The translations under genes and the position numbers were made by a program. DNA of 54,902 nucleotides from Bacteroidales bacterium UBA6207 (GTDB lineage Bacteria; Bacteroidota; Bacteroidia; Bacteroidales; F082): assembly GCA_002421995.1 (NCBI GenBank), contig DISP01000126.1, positions 1 through 54,902 on the forward strand, in the 5' to 3' direction. The notes beneath the pieces are model-generated. The model made no database searches. It worked only from the letters and a program-made list of their open reading frames with translations, and was not told the DNA's origin. Position 1 is the first letter of the stretch; every line of letters begins with the position of its first letter. Of this stretch, positions 8,412-17,981 are shown piece by piece.

Positions 8412-9255
8412 GGATACATTTTGCTAAACTGTCTTTCCAGTAAGGAATATTTACCTGCATCTTTGTTTTAAACTTTTCTTTACTCAGAACACTATAGAAA
8501 GGTCTTTTCGTTTTCACCGGATATTCTGATGATGGAATTGCCCGCACTGCACAACTGAGTCCGCCAATCTCCATGATTGCTTTAGCAAAGTCGAACCAAC
8601 TGATTGCCCCTTCGTTGCTGAAATGGTAGATGTCCTTCACGTATTGTTTGTCGTATTTATCAACAAACAACATGATGGCCCATGCAAGGTCGAAAGCCCA
8701 TGTGGGAGTGCCCACCTGATCGGCAACCACTTTCAAATCAGGCCTTTCCTTTCCAAGCCGCAGCATGGTTTTCACAAAGTTATTTCCAAAGGAAGAATAT
8801 AACCAGGCGGTTCTAATCACAATTGAATGGCAGGAATGGCCGTACAGTATTGCTTCACCTCTGGCTTTGCTTTTACCATAGGCCGAAATTGCCGAAATTG
8901 GATCAGTTTCAGTATAAGGCATAAAATTCTCCCCATCAAATACATAGTCTGTTGAGATATGGATGAGCAAAGCATTGTTTTTTTTACAGGCTTCGGCCAA
9001 TACGCCAACGGCCAGCGCATTGATGCGTTCGGCCAGCTCCGGCTCATCTTCCGCCTTGTCAACCGCAGTGTAGGCAGCACAATTGATGCAAACTTCGATT
9101 TCATTGAACGCAAAAAATGCTTCTACATCGTCTTTTTGTGTAATGTTGAGCTCATCCACATCGGTGAAATGCCAATGATGTACACGGTCAGTGAAGGCAA
9201 TTTTCTGAAGCTCATTGCCGAGTTGTCCTTTGCTTCCGGTAACTAAGATATTCAT
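8383..9255 (-). CDS. rfbD: dTDP-4-dehydrorhamnose reductase
   Basis: 290 residues of the extended short-chain dehydrogenase type. It has the N-terminal NAD(P) loop GSKGQLGN (7-14), the family signature STDYVFDG (101-108), and catalytic Tyr126/Lys130 in YGKSK. RfbD reduces dTDP-4-dehydro-L-rhamnose to dTDP-L-rhamnose, the last step of donor synthesis. The other dTDP-rhamnose genes (rfbA, rfbB, rfbC) are not in this window. It lies 42 bp downstream of the UDP-xylose synthase gene in a five-gene operon. Confidence 0.95.
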   Translation of the reverse strand: MNILVTGSKGQLGNELQKIAFTDRVHHWHFTDVDELNITQKDDVEAFFAFNEIEVCINCAAYTAVDKAEDEPELAERINALAVGVLAEACKKNNALLIHISTDYVFDGENFMPYTETDPISAISAYGKSKARGEAILYGHSCHSIVIRTAWLYSSFGNNFVKTMLRLGKERPDLKVVADQVGTPTWAFDLAWAIMLFVDKYDKQYVKDIYHFSNEGAISWFDFAKAIMEIGGLSCAVRAIPSSEYPVKTKRPFYSVLSKEKFKTKMQVNIPYWKDSLAKCIHELNGKEQA

Positions 9256-9297
9256 ATAAAATACTTTACATCAAATAAGCAAGACTAAATGCCGTTG

Positions 9298-10230
9298 CTA
9301 CACAACAGTTTTAAAGAAATCAATGGTGCGCTGCAATCCTTCATCCAACATCACAGTAGGTTCCCAGTCGAGCAGCTGTTTTGCATAGCTGATGTCAGGT
9401 CTGCGTTGCAGGGGATCGTCTGTTGGCAATGGTTGATGCACAATTTGTGAAGATGTTCCTGTCATTTGGATGACTTTTTGTGCCAGTTCGAGCATGGTAA
9501 ACTCGCCCGGATTGCCAATATTAACAGGTCCGGTAACATCATCACCTGTTGCCATCATGCGGATCATACCTTCAACAAGATCATCAACATATTGAAAACT
9601 ACGCGTTTGCTGGCCATTGCCATAAATCGTGATGTCCTCTCCGCGCAATGCCTGAACGATAAAATTAGACACAACCCTTCCGTCGTTTGGATGCATTCTG
9701 GGGCCGTAGGTGTTGAATATTCTGATTATTTTTATGCGCACATCGTTTTGGTGATGATAATCCATAAAAAGGGTCTCGGCACAACGTTTTCCTTCATCAT
9801 AGCACGAACGCGGGCCAATTGGATTAACATGTCCCCAATAAGATTCTTTTTGCGGATGTTGCTCGGGGTTTCCATACACCTCACTTGTTGAGGCTTGCAA
9901 TATTTTGGCTTTGATGCGCTTGGCCAAACCCAGCATATTGATAGCGCCCATCACCGAAGTCTTGATGGTCTTGATAGGATTGTATTGATAATGAACGGGA
10001 GAGGCCGGACATGCAAGGTTAAAAATCTCATCAACTTCAACAAAATAAGGAGTTGTCACATCATGACGAACCAATTCAAAATAGCGGTGATCCATCAGGT
10101 GAGCGATATTCTTTTTTTGCCCGGTAAAATAATTGTCAAGACATATCACATCATTGCCTTCGTTGAGCAAACGCTCACACAGGTGCGATCCAATGAAACC
10201 GGCTCCCCCGGTCACTAAAATTCTTTTCAT
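9298..10230 (-). CDS. UDP-glucuronate decarboxylase (UDP-xylose synthase)
   Basis: 310 residues, an SDR-family enzyme close to eukaryotic-type UXS. Visible are the NAD loop GGAGFIGS (8-15), the UXS-specific ACPASPVHYQYNPIKT block (73-88), the TSEVYG strand, catalytic Tyr144 and Lys148, and the RIFNTYGPRM segment. It converts UDP-glucuronate to UDP-xylose and CO2 using a bound NAD cofactor. The gene directly upstream encodes UDP-glucose 6-dehydrogenase, so the two make UDP-xylose from UDP-glucose. Alternative members of this fold (dTDP-glucose dehydratase, epimerases) fit less well because of the ACPASP block. Confidence 0.93.
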   Translation of the reverse strand: MKRILVTGGAGFIGSHLCERLLNEGNDVICLDNYFTGQKKNIAHLMDHRYFELVRHDVTTPYFVEVDEIFNLACPASPVHYQYNPIKTIKTSVMGAINMLGLAKRIKAKILQASTSEVYGNPEQHPQKESYWGHVNPIGPRSCYDEGKRCAETLFMDYHHQNDVRIKIIRIFNTYGPRMHPNDGRVVSNFIVQALRGEDITIYGNGQQTRSFQYVDDLVEGMIRMMATGDDVTGPVNIGNPGEFTMLELAQKVIQMTGTSSQIVHQPLPTDDPLQRRPDISYAKQLLDWEPTVMLDEGLQRTIDFFKTVV

Positions 10231-10283
10231 AGCAAGGTATTAGTCAGGCAAAACTGTTATTAATCACTTTTTGCCATTGGTTA

Positions 10284-11609
10284 TTATTTGCTTGTATTGA
10301 TGCCGATGCAGAAATAATCAAATCCTTCGGATTTCATTTCTTTAACGTCGTAGATATTTCTGCCGTCGAAAATTGCCGGTGTTTTCAACAATTTTTTGAT
10401 TACGCGGAAATTAGGAAACTTAAATTCCGACCATTCAGTAATTATCATCAAGGCATCAGCGTCAATCAGCGCATCATATTGGTCCTTTGCAAATTCGATG
10501 CTTTTGTTGAAGATTCGCTCACCTTCGTGCATAGCAACAGGGTCGTAGGCCCTCACTTTTGCACCTGCTTCGAGCAATTTGCTGATCACCACCCTTGAAG
10601 GGGCTTCGCGCATATCGTCGGTGTTTGGCTTGAAGGATAATCCCCAAATGGCAATGGTTTTGCCTTTGATGTCGTAGTTGTTATACTTCATCAGTTTTGT
10701 GAAGAGCACAGATTTTTGGTCGTCGTTCACATCTTCAACGGCTTGCAGCACCCGAAGACCATAGCCATATCCCTTTGCAGTTTTGATGAGTGCTTTCACG
10801 TCTTTTGGAAAACATGATCCGCCGTAGCCTGTACCGGGATAAATAAAATATTTTCCGATGCGGCGGTCAGAGCCAATGCCTTTGCGCACCATATTGATGT
10901 CGGCACCAACAATCTCACACAAGTTGGCAATATCGTTCATGAAACTGATCTTGGTTGCAAGCATGGAATTGGCTGCATATTTGGTCATTTCGGCAGAGAC
11001 AATGTCCATAAAAATAACCGGGTGACCGTTCATTGTGAATGGTTTATACAGTTTTTTCATGAGTGTTTCGGCCCTTTCCGAATCAACACCGACAACAATG
11101 CGGTCAGGTTTCATAAAATCGTCAACTGCAGCTCCTTCTTTAAGAAATTCGGGGTTCGAAGCAACATCAAAGGGAATATTCACGCCTCTTTTTTGTTGTG
11201 CTTCAAGCACAGCTGCTCTCACTTTCTCTGCAGTACCGACAGGCACAGTGCTTTTTGTGACGATAAGCACATAGTCTTTCATGTTCTCACCCACTTGTCG
11301 GGCAACTTCGAGCACATATTTCAGGTCGGCACTACCATCTTCGTCTGGTGGTGTTCCAACAGCGCTGAATACTACCTCGCAATCTTCGAGGCTTGGAGCG
11401 AGATCAGTGGTAAAAAACAAACGTTTTTTCTCCACGTTGCGTTGCACCATCTCTTCCAAACCTGGCTCGTAGATGGGGATAATGCCTTTGTTCAGGTTGT
11501 CAATTTTGTTTTTATCAATGTCAACACAATGAACATCAATTCCTACTTCTGCAAAGCATGTCCCTGTCACAAGACCAACATAGCCTGTTCCTACTACTGA
11601 AATTTTCAT
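10284..11609 (-). CDS. ugd: UDP-glucose 6-dehydrogenase
   Basis: 441 residues with the three standard domains: NAD-binding GTGYVGLVTGTCFA (7-20), the central domain with NPEFLKEGAAVDDFMKPDR, and the UDP-binding C-terminal domain. The catalytic nucleophile is Cys266 in GGSCFPKDVKAL. It oxidises UDP-glucose twice to UDP-glucuronate using two NAD+. First gene of the operon; its promoter is predicted at 11712-11744. UDP-glucuronate then feeds the decarboxylase encoded next. Confidence 0.97.
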   Translation of the reverse strand: MKISVVGTGYVGLVTGTCFAEVGIDVHCVDIDKNKIDNLNKGIIPIYEPGLEEMVQRNVEKKRLFFTTDLAPSLEDCEVVFSAVGTPPDEDGSADLKYVLEVARQVGENMKDYVLIVTKSTVPVGTAEKVRAAVLEAQQKRGVNIPFDVASNPEFLKEGAAVDDFMKPDRIVVGVDSERAETLMKKLYKPFTMNGHPVIFMDIVSAEMTKYAANSMLATKISFMNDIANLCEIVGADINMVRKGIGSDRRIGKYFIYPGTGYGGSCFPKDVKALIKTAKGYGYGLRVLQAVEDVNDDQKSVLFTKLMKYNNYDIKGKTIAIWGLSFKPNTDDMREAPSRVVISKLLEAGAKVRAYDPVAMHEGERIFNKSIEFAKDQYDALIDADALMIITEWSEFKFPNFRVIKKLLKTPAIFDGRNIYDVKEMKSEGFDYFCIGINTSK

Positions 11610-11711
11610 AAGAGTTTGTTTTAATTATTCAATCAATAAATATTAGTCAGGTTAATTGTCATCAATTAATCACTTTTTATTTCACAAGCATTTATACTTA
11701 TGATTTTCCAC

Positions 11712-11744
11712 ACAAATGTAATGAAAGGCAAGTGGATAATGCAA
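11712..11744 (-). promoter_or_regulatory. Predicted promoter of the ugd operon
   Basis: Minus strand: TTTG (11741-11744), 21 bases, TACATTTG (11712-11719). Good match to the Bacteroidota consensus. The leader before ugd would be about 95 nt. Confidence 0.55.
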
Positions 11745-11813
11745 ATCTAAAGTGATTTTTTATTCGATTGAATAATAGCAGCTTACAAAAGGCTATTTAT
11801 GTAATTGAAGCTG

Positions 11814-12848
11814 TTATCCGATTTTATAGCTCAATCCGATGCCCAGAGATTCCTTAATTTGGAGACGGGGTCCTTCGCCAACCTGCTTTTTTTGACCGTC
11901 AACAAAGTCGAACAAAGGAACTGCAATATCGTGATCATATTTCATGAGCAGAAAAAAGACAGTCTGAAGGCGCTTGCTGATGCTGAAGTTCACTTTTGTT
12001 TCCCAGTCAACATCAATGTTCCAACGGTTTTCCTGATCGCTGTCGAAATAGTTATTGTAGAGGTTGAGTGTGCTCACCACACCAATATCTTCGGTGATTG
12101 GCTGGTTGACCGAGGCAAGCAGATTCACTCCAAACTCGGCCAAAACATTTTTTCCAGGGATTCGTACTGCTCCCGATGTATCATACACAGCCTTCTCCAC
12201 GCCAAAAGCACCCTTGTTTGCAAGTTCCTGATTTGTTACCAATGTAAATTTACCGGATGCCGGGCTCAGAAAAAGCTCGAAATGTTCTGATTTTTTAAAC
12301 TTAAATCCAAGAGATGCAGTTAGATAGCCCGGAGCCATGAAGGCAGAAATCAATGTGCTGTCGTTCGGATATTTGTATCCATTTGCAAATTGTGTCTTAA
12401 ATGTAAAAAGAGAGGTATAGGTCCAGCTATCGTATGCTTTGAATGAATATGAAGCCGACAGATCAAACCTGTCCTCAGTTTTTTCGATGCGATTGTTTCC
12501 ATACCCAACTACGCCAAATGCTGATTTGTTTTGAAACTCAAAGCTACTTCCGTTTTTCTTATAAAGCGATTTCAAGTCGAAATTAGCTTTGCCCGAAAGC
12601 GAACTTTCACCTCCGCTGGCCCAATTTGTCAAGCTTAATTGGTTAAATGTCAATCCAAAAACAACAGCAGTATTCCAATGCTTTACCGTGTCTTGTTTGA
12701 TTTTTTTTGTGGTATCCGGTGTTGCGGCGTAGGTGGTATCTGAAACGAATATCAAAAGAAATATCAAGCACAATCCACTGCTATTGAAGGCAAAACTTTT
12801 AGTTTTTATATAATTGAAATACAAATAATTAATGTAAGGAGCAATCAT
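11814..12848 (-). CDS. DUF3078 outer-membrane-associated protein
   Basis: 344 residues when started at ATG 12848. The frame can be extended to a TTG at 12890, but that TTG is the end of a -7 promoter box (12888-12895), so the longer form would not be transcribed. A signal peptide ends near the DTTYAA site. The block GLTFNQLSLTNWASGGESSLSG is typical of the Bacteroidota DUF3078 family. The rest consists of alternating aromatic strands of a beta-barrel, ending in a short strand with no C-terminal sorting domain. Function unknown; location predicted to be the outer membrane. It forms its own transcription unit, divergent from the metallophosphoesterase gene. Confidence 0.85.
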   Translation of the reverse strand: MIAPYINYLYFNYIKTKSFAFNSSGLCLIFLLIFVSDTTYAATPDTTKKIKQDTVKHWNTAVVFGLTFNQLSLTNWASGGESSLSGKANFDLKSLYKKNGSSFEFQNKSAFGVVGYGNNRIEKTEDRFDLSASYSFKAYDSWTYTSLFTFKTQFANGYKYPNDSTLISAFMAPGYLTASLGFKFKKSEHFELFLSPASGKFTLVTNQELANKGAFGVEKAVYDTSGAVRIPGKNVLAEFGVNLLASVNQPITEDIGVVSTLNLYNNYFDSDQENRWNIDVDWETKVNFSISKRLQTVFFLLMKYDHDIAVPLFDFVDGQKKQVGEGPRLQIKESLGIGLSYKIG

Positions 12849-12887
12849 GATTGAATAGAATTTAAGGACCAAAAAGCAATGAAAATA

Positions 12888-12895
12888 CAAAAGTA
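12888..12895 (-). promoter_or_regulatory. Predicted -7 box for the DUF3078 gene
   Basis: TACTTTTG on the minus strand, 40 bp before the ATG at 12848. No clear -33 element at the expected distance. It decides the start codon, because the upstream TTG at 12890 lies inside it. Confidence 0.5.
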
Positions 12896-13014
12896 TAACT
12901 TCTTCAAAAATGAATTATTGCACTTATATTAATTGTCAAAAGAATTAATTGTTGAACTTTTTGAAAATCAAGACAACTTTTCAGCCAAAACATTGTTTAT
13001 GAAAATAAAACCTT

Positions 13015-14175
13015 ATGCGTCTCATGCAATTTATCATTTTTTTCGGCATTGTTTTAACCGTTTATACCTTGCTGAACTATTATATTTTCAGTCGCGGACT
13101 TCGTACTTTCGAGCCGGGCAGCGCCCTGCGTACATTTTATATTGTTGGCTTCTGGGCGCTTGCTGCCACTTTTATTTTAGGTCGGGTTCTCGAAAAAATC
13201 TATTTATCGCATTTAAGCGACTTTTTCACCTGGACCGGTTCATTCTGGCTCGCGGCTATGCTCTACCTTTTTCTTGCAGTTGTTGCTATTGATATTGTGC
13301 GGCTTATCAACCATTTTGTTTCATTTTTTCATCATTTCGAGGGTATAATATGGATGCAAAAACCCTATTTGATTACAGTATTTGTTTCGGTAGTTGTGTT
13401 TCTATTGGTGTTAGTTGGGCATCTCAACGCGTTGAATCCACGGATCAAGGAAATCAATATCAACACCGGAACCAAATCAATGCATGGCAAATCGCTTCGT
13501 TTGGTAATGGCCTCTGATGTACACCTCGGTACGATTATCAGCAAGAAAAGACTGACAAAATATGTAAAATTGATCAATGAGCTGAAACCTGAAGCTGTGC
13601 TGTTTGCAGGAGATATTCTCGATGAAGACCTTGCTCCTGTGATCAAACAAAACCTTGGCGATCTGTTAAACACCATTGATGCCCCGCTTGGAGTTTATGG
13701 AACAACAGGAAACCATGAATACATTGGAGGCGCATCCAGGGCGATTGAATACCTGAGCGGACATGGCATAAAAATGATGGGAGATACAATGACACAATTG
13801 GTTGACAATGTTTATCTGGCCGGAAGAGAAGATATTGAAAGTGTGCGTTTTGCAGGAAAAACAAGAAAAAAACTCGACTCCTTCACCGGCAGCAGACCAC
13901 ATGACAGTTACCTGATTGTATTGGATCACCAGCCGAGAGCTATCCCCGAAGCAGTGGATGCCGGTGTTGGCCTCCTGCTCTCGGGTCATACACACCACGG
14001 CCAGATGTGGCCGCTCAACTACATTACTCAGGCTGCTTTTCCGGTGAGCTGGGGTTTGAAAAAATTTGAAAAAACAAATGTGTATGTTTCGAGTGGGTTG
14101 GGTAGTTGGGGACCTCCTGTCAGAATCGGCAATAAGCCGGAAATTGTTGTTATCACTCTGATGTTTGATGAGTAA
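13015..14175 (+). CDS. Membrane-anchored calcineurin-like metallophosphoesterase
   Basis: 386 residues. Four hydrophobic helices occupy the first ~140 (about 3-22, 42-58, 77-96, 116-136), followed by a soluble phosphoesterase domain. All dinuclear-metal motifs are intact: DVHLG (about 166-170), GDILDED, GNHEY, and GHTHHGQMWP near 323-332. This layout matches the YkuE/YaeI group, for which action on UDP-linked or phospholipid substrates at the membrane has been proposed. The specific substrate cannot be read from the sequence. The gene stands alone between two divergent or distant neighbours. Confidence 0.88.
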   Translation: MRLMQFIIFFGIVLTVYTLLNYYIFSRGLRTFEPGSALRTFYIVGFWALAATFILGRVLEKIYLSHLSDFFTWTGSFWLAAMLYLFLAVVAIDIVRLINHFVSFFHHFEGIIWMQKPYLITVFVSVVVFLLVLVGHLNALNPRIKEININTGTKSMHGKSLRLVMASDVHLGTIISKKRLTKYVKLINELKPEAVLFAGDILDEDLAPVIKQNLGDLLNTIDAPLGVYGTTGNHEYIGGASRAIEYLSGHGIKMMGDTMTQLVDNVYLAGREDIESVRFAGKTRKKLDSFTGSRPHDSYLIVLDHQPRAIPEAVDAGVGLLLSGHTHHGQMWPLNYITQAAFPVSWGLKKFEKTNVYVSSGLGSWGPPVRIGNKPEIVVITLMFDE

Positions 14176-14208
14176 AGTATAGCTTGAGTTTTGAATATCA
14201 AGATTATA

Positions 14209-14262
14209 CTGCGGAAATCAACCTTCGTTAGCCTGAGTTAAAAGCATTTCATATTTCCGCAG
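14209..14262. repeat. 10-bp inverted repeat between metallophosphoesterase and guaB
   Basis: CTGCGGAAAT (14209-14218) and ATTTCCGCAG (14253-14262) are perfect complements separated by 34 bases. There is no T-run after it on the plus strand, so it is a poor terminator. It lies in a 284 bp intergenic region (14176-14459) that otherwise holds only the guaB promoter. Confidence 0.4.
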
Positions 14263-14423
14263 CAATCCTGAACACGACGTTTAATGATGTCTTAATTTAG
14301 AAAGACCTACTTCGGTTATCGCCGTGCTTTGACGCGCCCGGGTGGAGGGTTAATTTTTGTTAATGCTGTGGTTAGTAAGCAAGGATTGATGAAACCCCAG
14401 GCAAATGTTTTCATTAGATTTAG

Positions 14424-14431
14424 TACATTTG
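14424..14431 (+). promoter_or_regulatory. Predicted -7 box for guaB
   Basis: TACATTTG, 28 bp before the guaB ATG. A TTTT stretch lies near the -33 position. It matches the Bacteroidota consensus TAnnTTTG. Confidence 0.55.
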
Positions 14432-14459
14432 CCGGCAATTAACCCTAGAGTCTGTTCAT

Positions 14460-15932
14460 ATGTCATTTGATGCTGATAAATTCGTCGGAGAAGGACTCAC
14501 CTACGACGATGTGCTTTTAGTACCTGCCCACAGCAATGTTTTGCCAAGAGAGGTAAGTTTAAGAACCTTCTTTTCGCGAAACATTGAGCTCAAAATTCCG
14601 ATCGTCACTGCAGCCATGGACACCGTCACCAACTCCGTGATGGCCATTGCTATTGCTCAGGAGGGCGGAATAGGCGTGCTTCATAAAAACATGACCATTG
14701 AAAAACAAGCTGCAGAGGTCAAAAAAGTAAAACGTGCAGAAAACGGGATGATCATACACCCTATCACTGTGCGTGTGGATGCCACAGTGCGTGATGTGCT
14801 GAGAATTATGGAGGAATATCACATTGGTGGTATTCCGGTGGTGGACAACACCAACAAACTTGTTGGCATTGTAACAAATCGCGATCTGCGCTTTGAACGA
14901 AAAATAAACCGGCCGATTTTTGAAGTGATGACAAGTGAAAACCTCATCACTACGACCGAATTCACTGATTTTGAAAAAGCAGCTGACATCCTTCAGGAAT
15001 ACAAAATTGAAAAACTTCCTGTTGTTGACAAAGACTACAAGCTGATAGGTCTGATTACATATAAAGACATTATCAAAATCAAAGCTCGTCCAAATGCCTG
15101 TAAAGACCTGCTTGGCCGGCTGAGGGTTGCCGCTGGAGTAGGTATCGCATCGAATACAATGGAGCGTGTTGCAGCGCTCGTTGAAGCAGGCGTTGATGCC
15201 ATTGTTGTTGACACAGCTCACGGACATTCGCAGGGCGTGCTCGACATGGCTAAAAAAATTAAATCAGGTTTTCCGGCTATTGATCTGGTTATCGGCAACA
15301 TAGCAACAGCTGAAGCCGCACTCGACCTCGTAAAAGCCGGTGCTGATGGAATCAAAGTTGGGATAGGCCCGGGATCCATTTGTACCACACGCGTAATTGC
15401 CGGTGTTGGCGTTCCACAGCTTACAGCAGTTTATGATGTGGCCAAAGCGGTTCGTGGCACCGGAATCCCGGTTATTGCTGATGGCGGCATACGTTTCACT
15501 GGCGATATTGTGAAAGCACTTGCAGCCGGAGCTTCAACAATTATGGCAGGTTCACTTTTTGCCGGAACAGAAGAATCGCCTGGCGAAACAATCATATTCG
15601 AAGGAAGAAAATACAAGACCTATCGTGGTATGGGATCGGTTGAGGCCATGCAGGAAGGATCGAAGGATCGCTATTTCCAGGATGCAGAGGACGATGTGAA
15701 GAAACTTGTGCCTGAAGGTATTGTTGGGAGAGTTCCCTATAAGGGCACACTTTCCGAAGTCATTCATCAACTTACGGGAGGTTTAAGAGCAGGCATGGGT
15801 TATACAGGATCGGCCACTATTGCTGATCTTCAAAAAGCAAAGTTCATCAAGATCTCTGCTGCGGGAATGTATGAAAGTCACCCACATGATATAACGATTA
15901 CCAGCGAAGCCCCAAACTACAGCCGTAAATAG
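14460..15932 (+). CDS. guaB: Inosine-5'-monophosphate dehydrogenase
   Basis: 490 residues, full length. A TIM barrel is interrupted by two CBS domains (about 98-150 and 158-212). The IMP-binding active-site loop GPGSICTTR carries the catalytic Cys308, and the GMGSVEAMQ segment precedes the mobile flap. GuaB oxidises IMP to XMP with NAD+, the committed step to GMP. The CBS pair usually senses adenine and guanine nucleotides. A -7 box precedes the gene. Parvulin genes follow 45 bp downstream, an arrangement I recall from other Bacteroidota. Confidence 0.97.
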   Translation: MSFDADKFVGEGLTYDDVLLVPAHSNVLPREVSLRTFFSRNIELKIPIVTAAMDTVTNSVMAIAIAQEGGIGVLHKNMTIEKQAAEVKKVKRAENGMIIHPITVRVDATVRDVLRIMEEYHIGGIPVVDNTNKLVGIVTNRDLRFERKINRPIFEVMTSENLITTTEFTDFEKAADILQEYKIEKLPVVDKDYKLIGLITYKDIIKIKARPNACKDLLGRLRVAAGVGIASNTMERVAALVEAGVDAIVVDTAHGHSQGVLDMAKKIKSGFPAIDLVIGNIATAEAALDLVKAGADGIKVGIGPGSICTTRVIAGVGVPQLTAVYDVAKAVRGTGIPVIADGGIRFTGDIVKALAAGASTIMAGSLFAGTEESPGETIIFEGRKYKTYRGMGSVEAMQEGSKDRYFQDAEDDVKKLVPEGIVGRVPYKGTLSEVIHQLTGGLRAGMGYTGSATIADLQKAKFIKISAAGMYESHPHDITITSEAPNYSRK

Positions 15933-15977
15933 TCCTAAAGCAAACAATTATAAGTGTAACAAAATCAGAATTATAAA

Positions 15978-17981
15978 ATGAAAAAACTACTTTTCTCATT
16001 CAGCCTTTTATTGCTGTTTTATGTTTCATCCGCACAAAAATCAAATGACAAAGCCGTGTTAGTTAACATTTCCGGCGAAAAAGTCACTTCAGGTGAATTT
16101 ATGGACGTTTTCACCAAAAACAATGTGCAAAACGAGACTATTGATAAAAAATCGCTTGAGGAATACCTTGAACTGTACATAAATTTCAAGCTTAAAGTGA
16201 AAGAAGCCGAATACCTGAAGATGGACACCAACAAAGCATTTATTACTGAGTTGGATGGATATAGAAAACAATTAGCGAAACCATATTTCACTGATGAATC
16301 GGTTACAGAAGCCCTGCTACAGGAGGCTTACAACCGAAAACTTACCGATGTGAGAGCAAGTCACATTCTGCTGATGCTTGATAAAGATGCTGCTCCGAAA
16401 GACACGCTTGAAGTTTACAACCGTATTCTCAAAATCAGGGAAAGGGCAATAAATGGCGAAGATTTTGGCGCTCTGGCAGCAGAAACCTCCGAAGATCCTT
16501 CTGCCAAGGACAGAGAAGCTATCGCAAACCAACGTAGTTTCCGTCCGGGAAATAAAGGCGACCTGGGTTATTTCTCAGTCTTTGACATGGTGTATCCATT
16601 CGAAACAGGAGCTTATTTAACACCTGTTGGTGAGATTTCGATGCCTCTGCGCTCTGAATACGGCTACCACCTGATCAAGGTGACCGAAAAAACACCTGCA
16701 AGCGGACTCATCGAAGCTGCACATATCTATATCAGCGTTAATCCGGATGCAAAGGCTGAAGAGATTGCCGAAAAAGCTGAGAAAGCTGAATTTATTTACG
16801 AAAAAATTATCAACGGCATGAATTATGAAGATGCCGTGAAAGAATATTCTGACGATAAAGGTTCGGCAGCAAGAGGTGGAGCGCTTACCAAGTTTGCCGT
16901 AAACAGAATCGTTCCTGAGTTTGTTTCTGCTATCAAAAAAATGGAACCGGGTCAGATAAGCGTTCCGGTTCGCACCGTTTATGGTTTTCACATTATCAAA
17001 CTGATAAGCTTGCAAAAACCAGGCAGTTTTGATGAAGAATCGCCAAAACTGAAAGAAAAACTTGCAAAAGATGCGCGCGCTCAGAAGAGTGAAGAAGCTG
17101 TGATTGAACAAATTAAAGCTGATGCAAAATTCAAACTGATGAATGAAAATGTTGATGCTTTTATTGCCTCTCTCGATTCGACACTGCTCCAGGGAAAATA
17201 CGCGGTTGGCGCACAGAATCACACAGCTAAGGTTTTGTTTAAACTGGGAAAGAAAAACTTCCTGTCAACAGACTTTGCCGCGTTTATCGAAAAAAAACAG
17301 ACTGCCCAGCAAAATGGAAACATCAGTACTTACGGACATAAACTCTTTCAAGAATATGTGAAAGAAAGCTGTCTCGCCTTTGAAGACAGCCAGCTTGAAA
17401 AGAAACATCCTGAGTTTGCTGCCTTGATGAAAGAATATCATGATGGCATACTGTTATTCGACCTGATGGATAAAAAAGTTTGGACAAAAGCCATACAGGA
17501 TACAGCCGGCCTGAGGGCATACCATGAAATTCACAAGATGGACTACCAATGGAAAGAACGTGCTCAGGCAAGTATTTACACCGTTACCGACACCACCGAG
17601 GCCGTTGCTGTAAAAAATCTCCTTGCCTCAATCATTGATGCTGCAACTGCCCGCGAGAGATTTTCGGCTGACAGCATCAAATCAGTGCGGATTCAGCCCG
17701 GTAAATTTGAAAAGACTGACAATCGTTATGTTGATATGACAGACTGGAAACCAGGTCTTTACGGGCCATACATTGCCGATGCCGACAAAGCAGTGGTATA
17801 TGTTCGCATCGAGGAAATCCTTGCTCCCGGTCCGAAAGCACTCGAAGAAGCAAAAGGTCTGATCACCTCTGATTACCAAAACTATCTTGAAAAAGAATGG
17901 GTTAAAGAACTCAGAGAAAAATATCCTGTTCAGGTGAATACCAAAAGCTTTGACAAATTAAAAGCACAATACGTGCAATGA
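15978..17981 (+). CDS. Periplasmic peptidyl-prolyl isomerase with two parvulin domains
   Basis: 667 residues. Signal peptide 1-19 (ending VSSA before QK), a helical SurA_N-like region, then two PpiC/rotamase domains at about 122-235 (starting ASHILLML, ending GYHLIKV) and 244-345 (ending YGFHIIKL), and a long C-terminal region of ~320 residues without a recognised domain. Probably a folding factor for outer-membrane proteins. First of three folding-factor genes that overlap by 4 bp (ATGA at 17978-17981), so translation is likely coupled. 45 bp after guaB. Confidence 0.9.
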   Translation: MKKLLFSFSLLLLFYVSSAQKSNDKAVLVNISGEKVTSGEFMDVFTKNNVQNETIDKKSLEEYLELYINFKLKVKEAEYLKMDTNKAFITELDGYRKQLAKPYFTDESVTEALLQEAYNRKLTDVRASHILLMLDKDAAPKDTLEVYNRILKIRERAINGEDFGALAAETSEDPSAKDREAIANQRSFRPGNKGDLGYFSVFDMVYPFETGAYLTPVGEISMPLRSEYGYHLIKVTEKTPASGLIEAAHIYISVNPDAKAEEIAEKAEKAEFIYEKIINGMNYEDAVKEYSDDKGSAARGGALTKFAVNRIVPEFVSAIKKMEPGQISVPVRTVYGFHIIKLISLQKPGSFDEESPKLKEKLAKDARAQKSEEAVIEQIKADAKFKLMNENVDAFIASLDSTLLQGKYAVGAQNHTAKVLFKLGKKNFLSTDFAAFIEKKQTAQQNGNISTYGHKLFQEYVKESCLAFEDSQLEKKHPEFAALMKEYHDGILLFDLMDKKVWTKAIQDTAGLRAYHEIHKMDYQWKERAQASIYTVTDTTEAVAVKNLLASIIDAATARERFSADSIKSVRIQPGKFEKTDNRYVDMTDWKPGLYGPYIADADKAVVYVRIEEILAPGPKALEEAKGLITSDYQNYLEKEWVKELREKYPVQVNTKSFDKLKAQYVQ

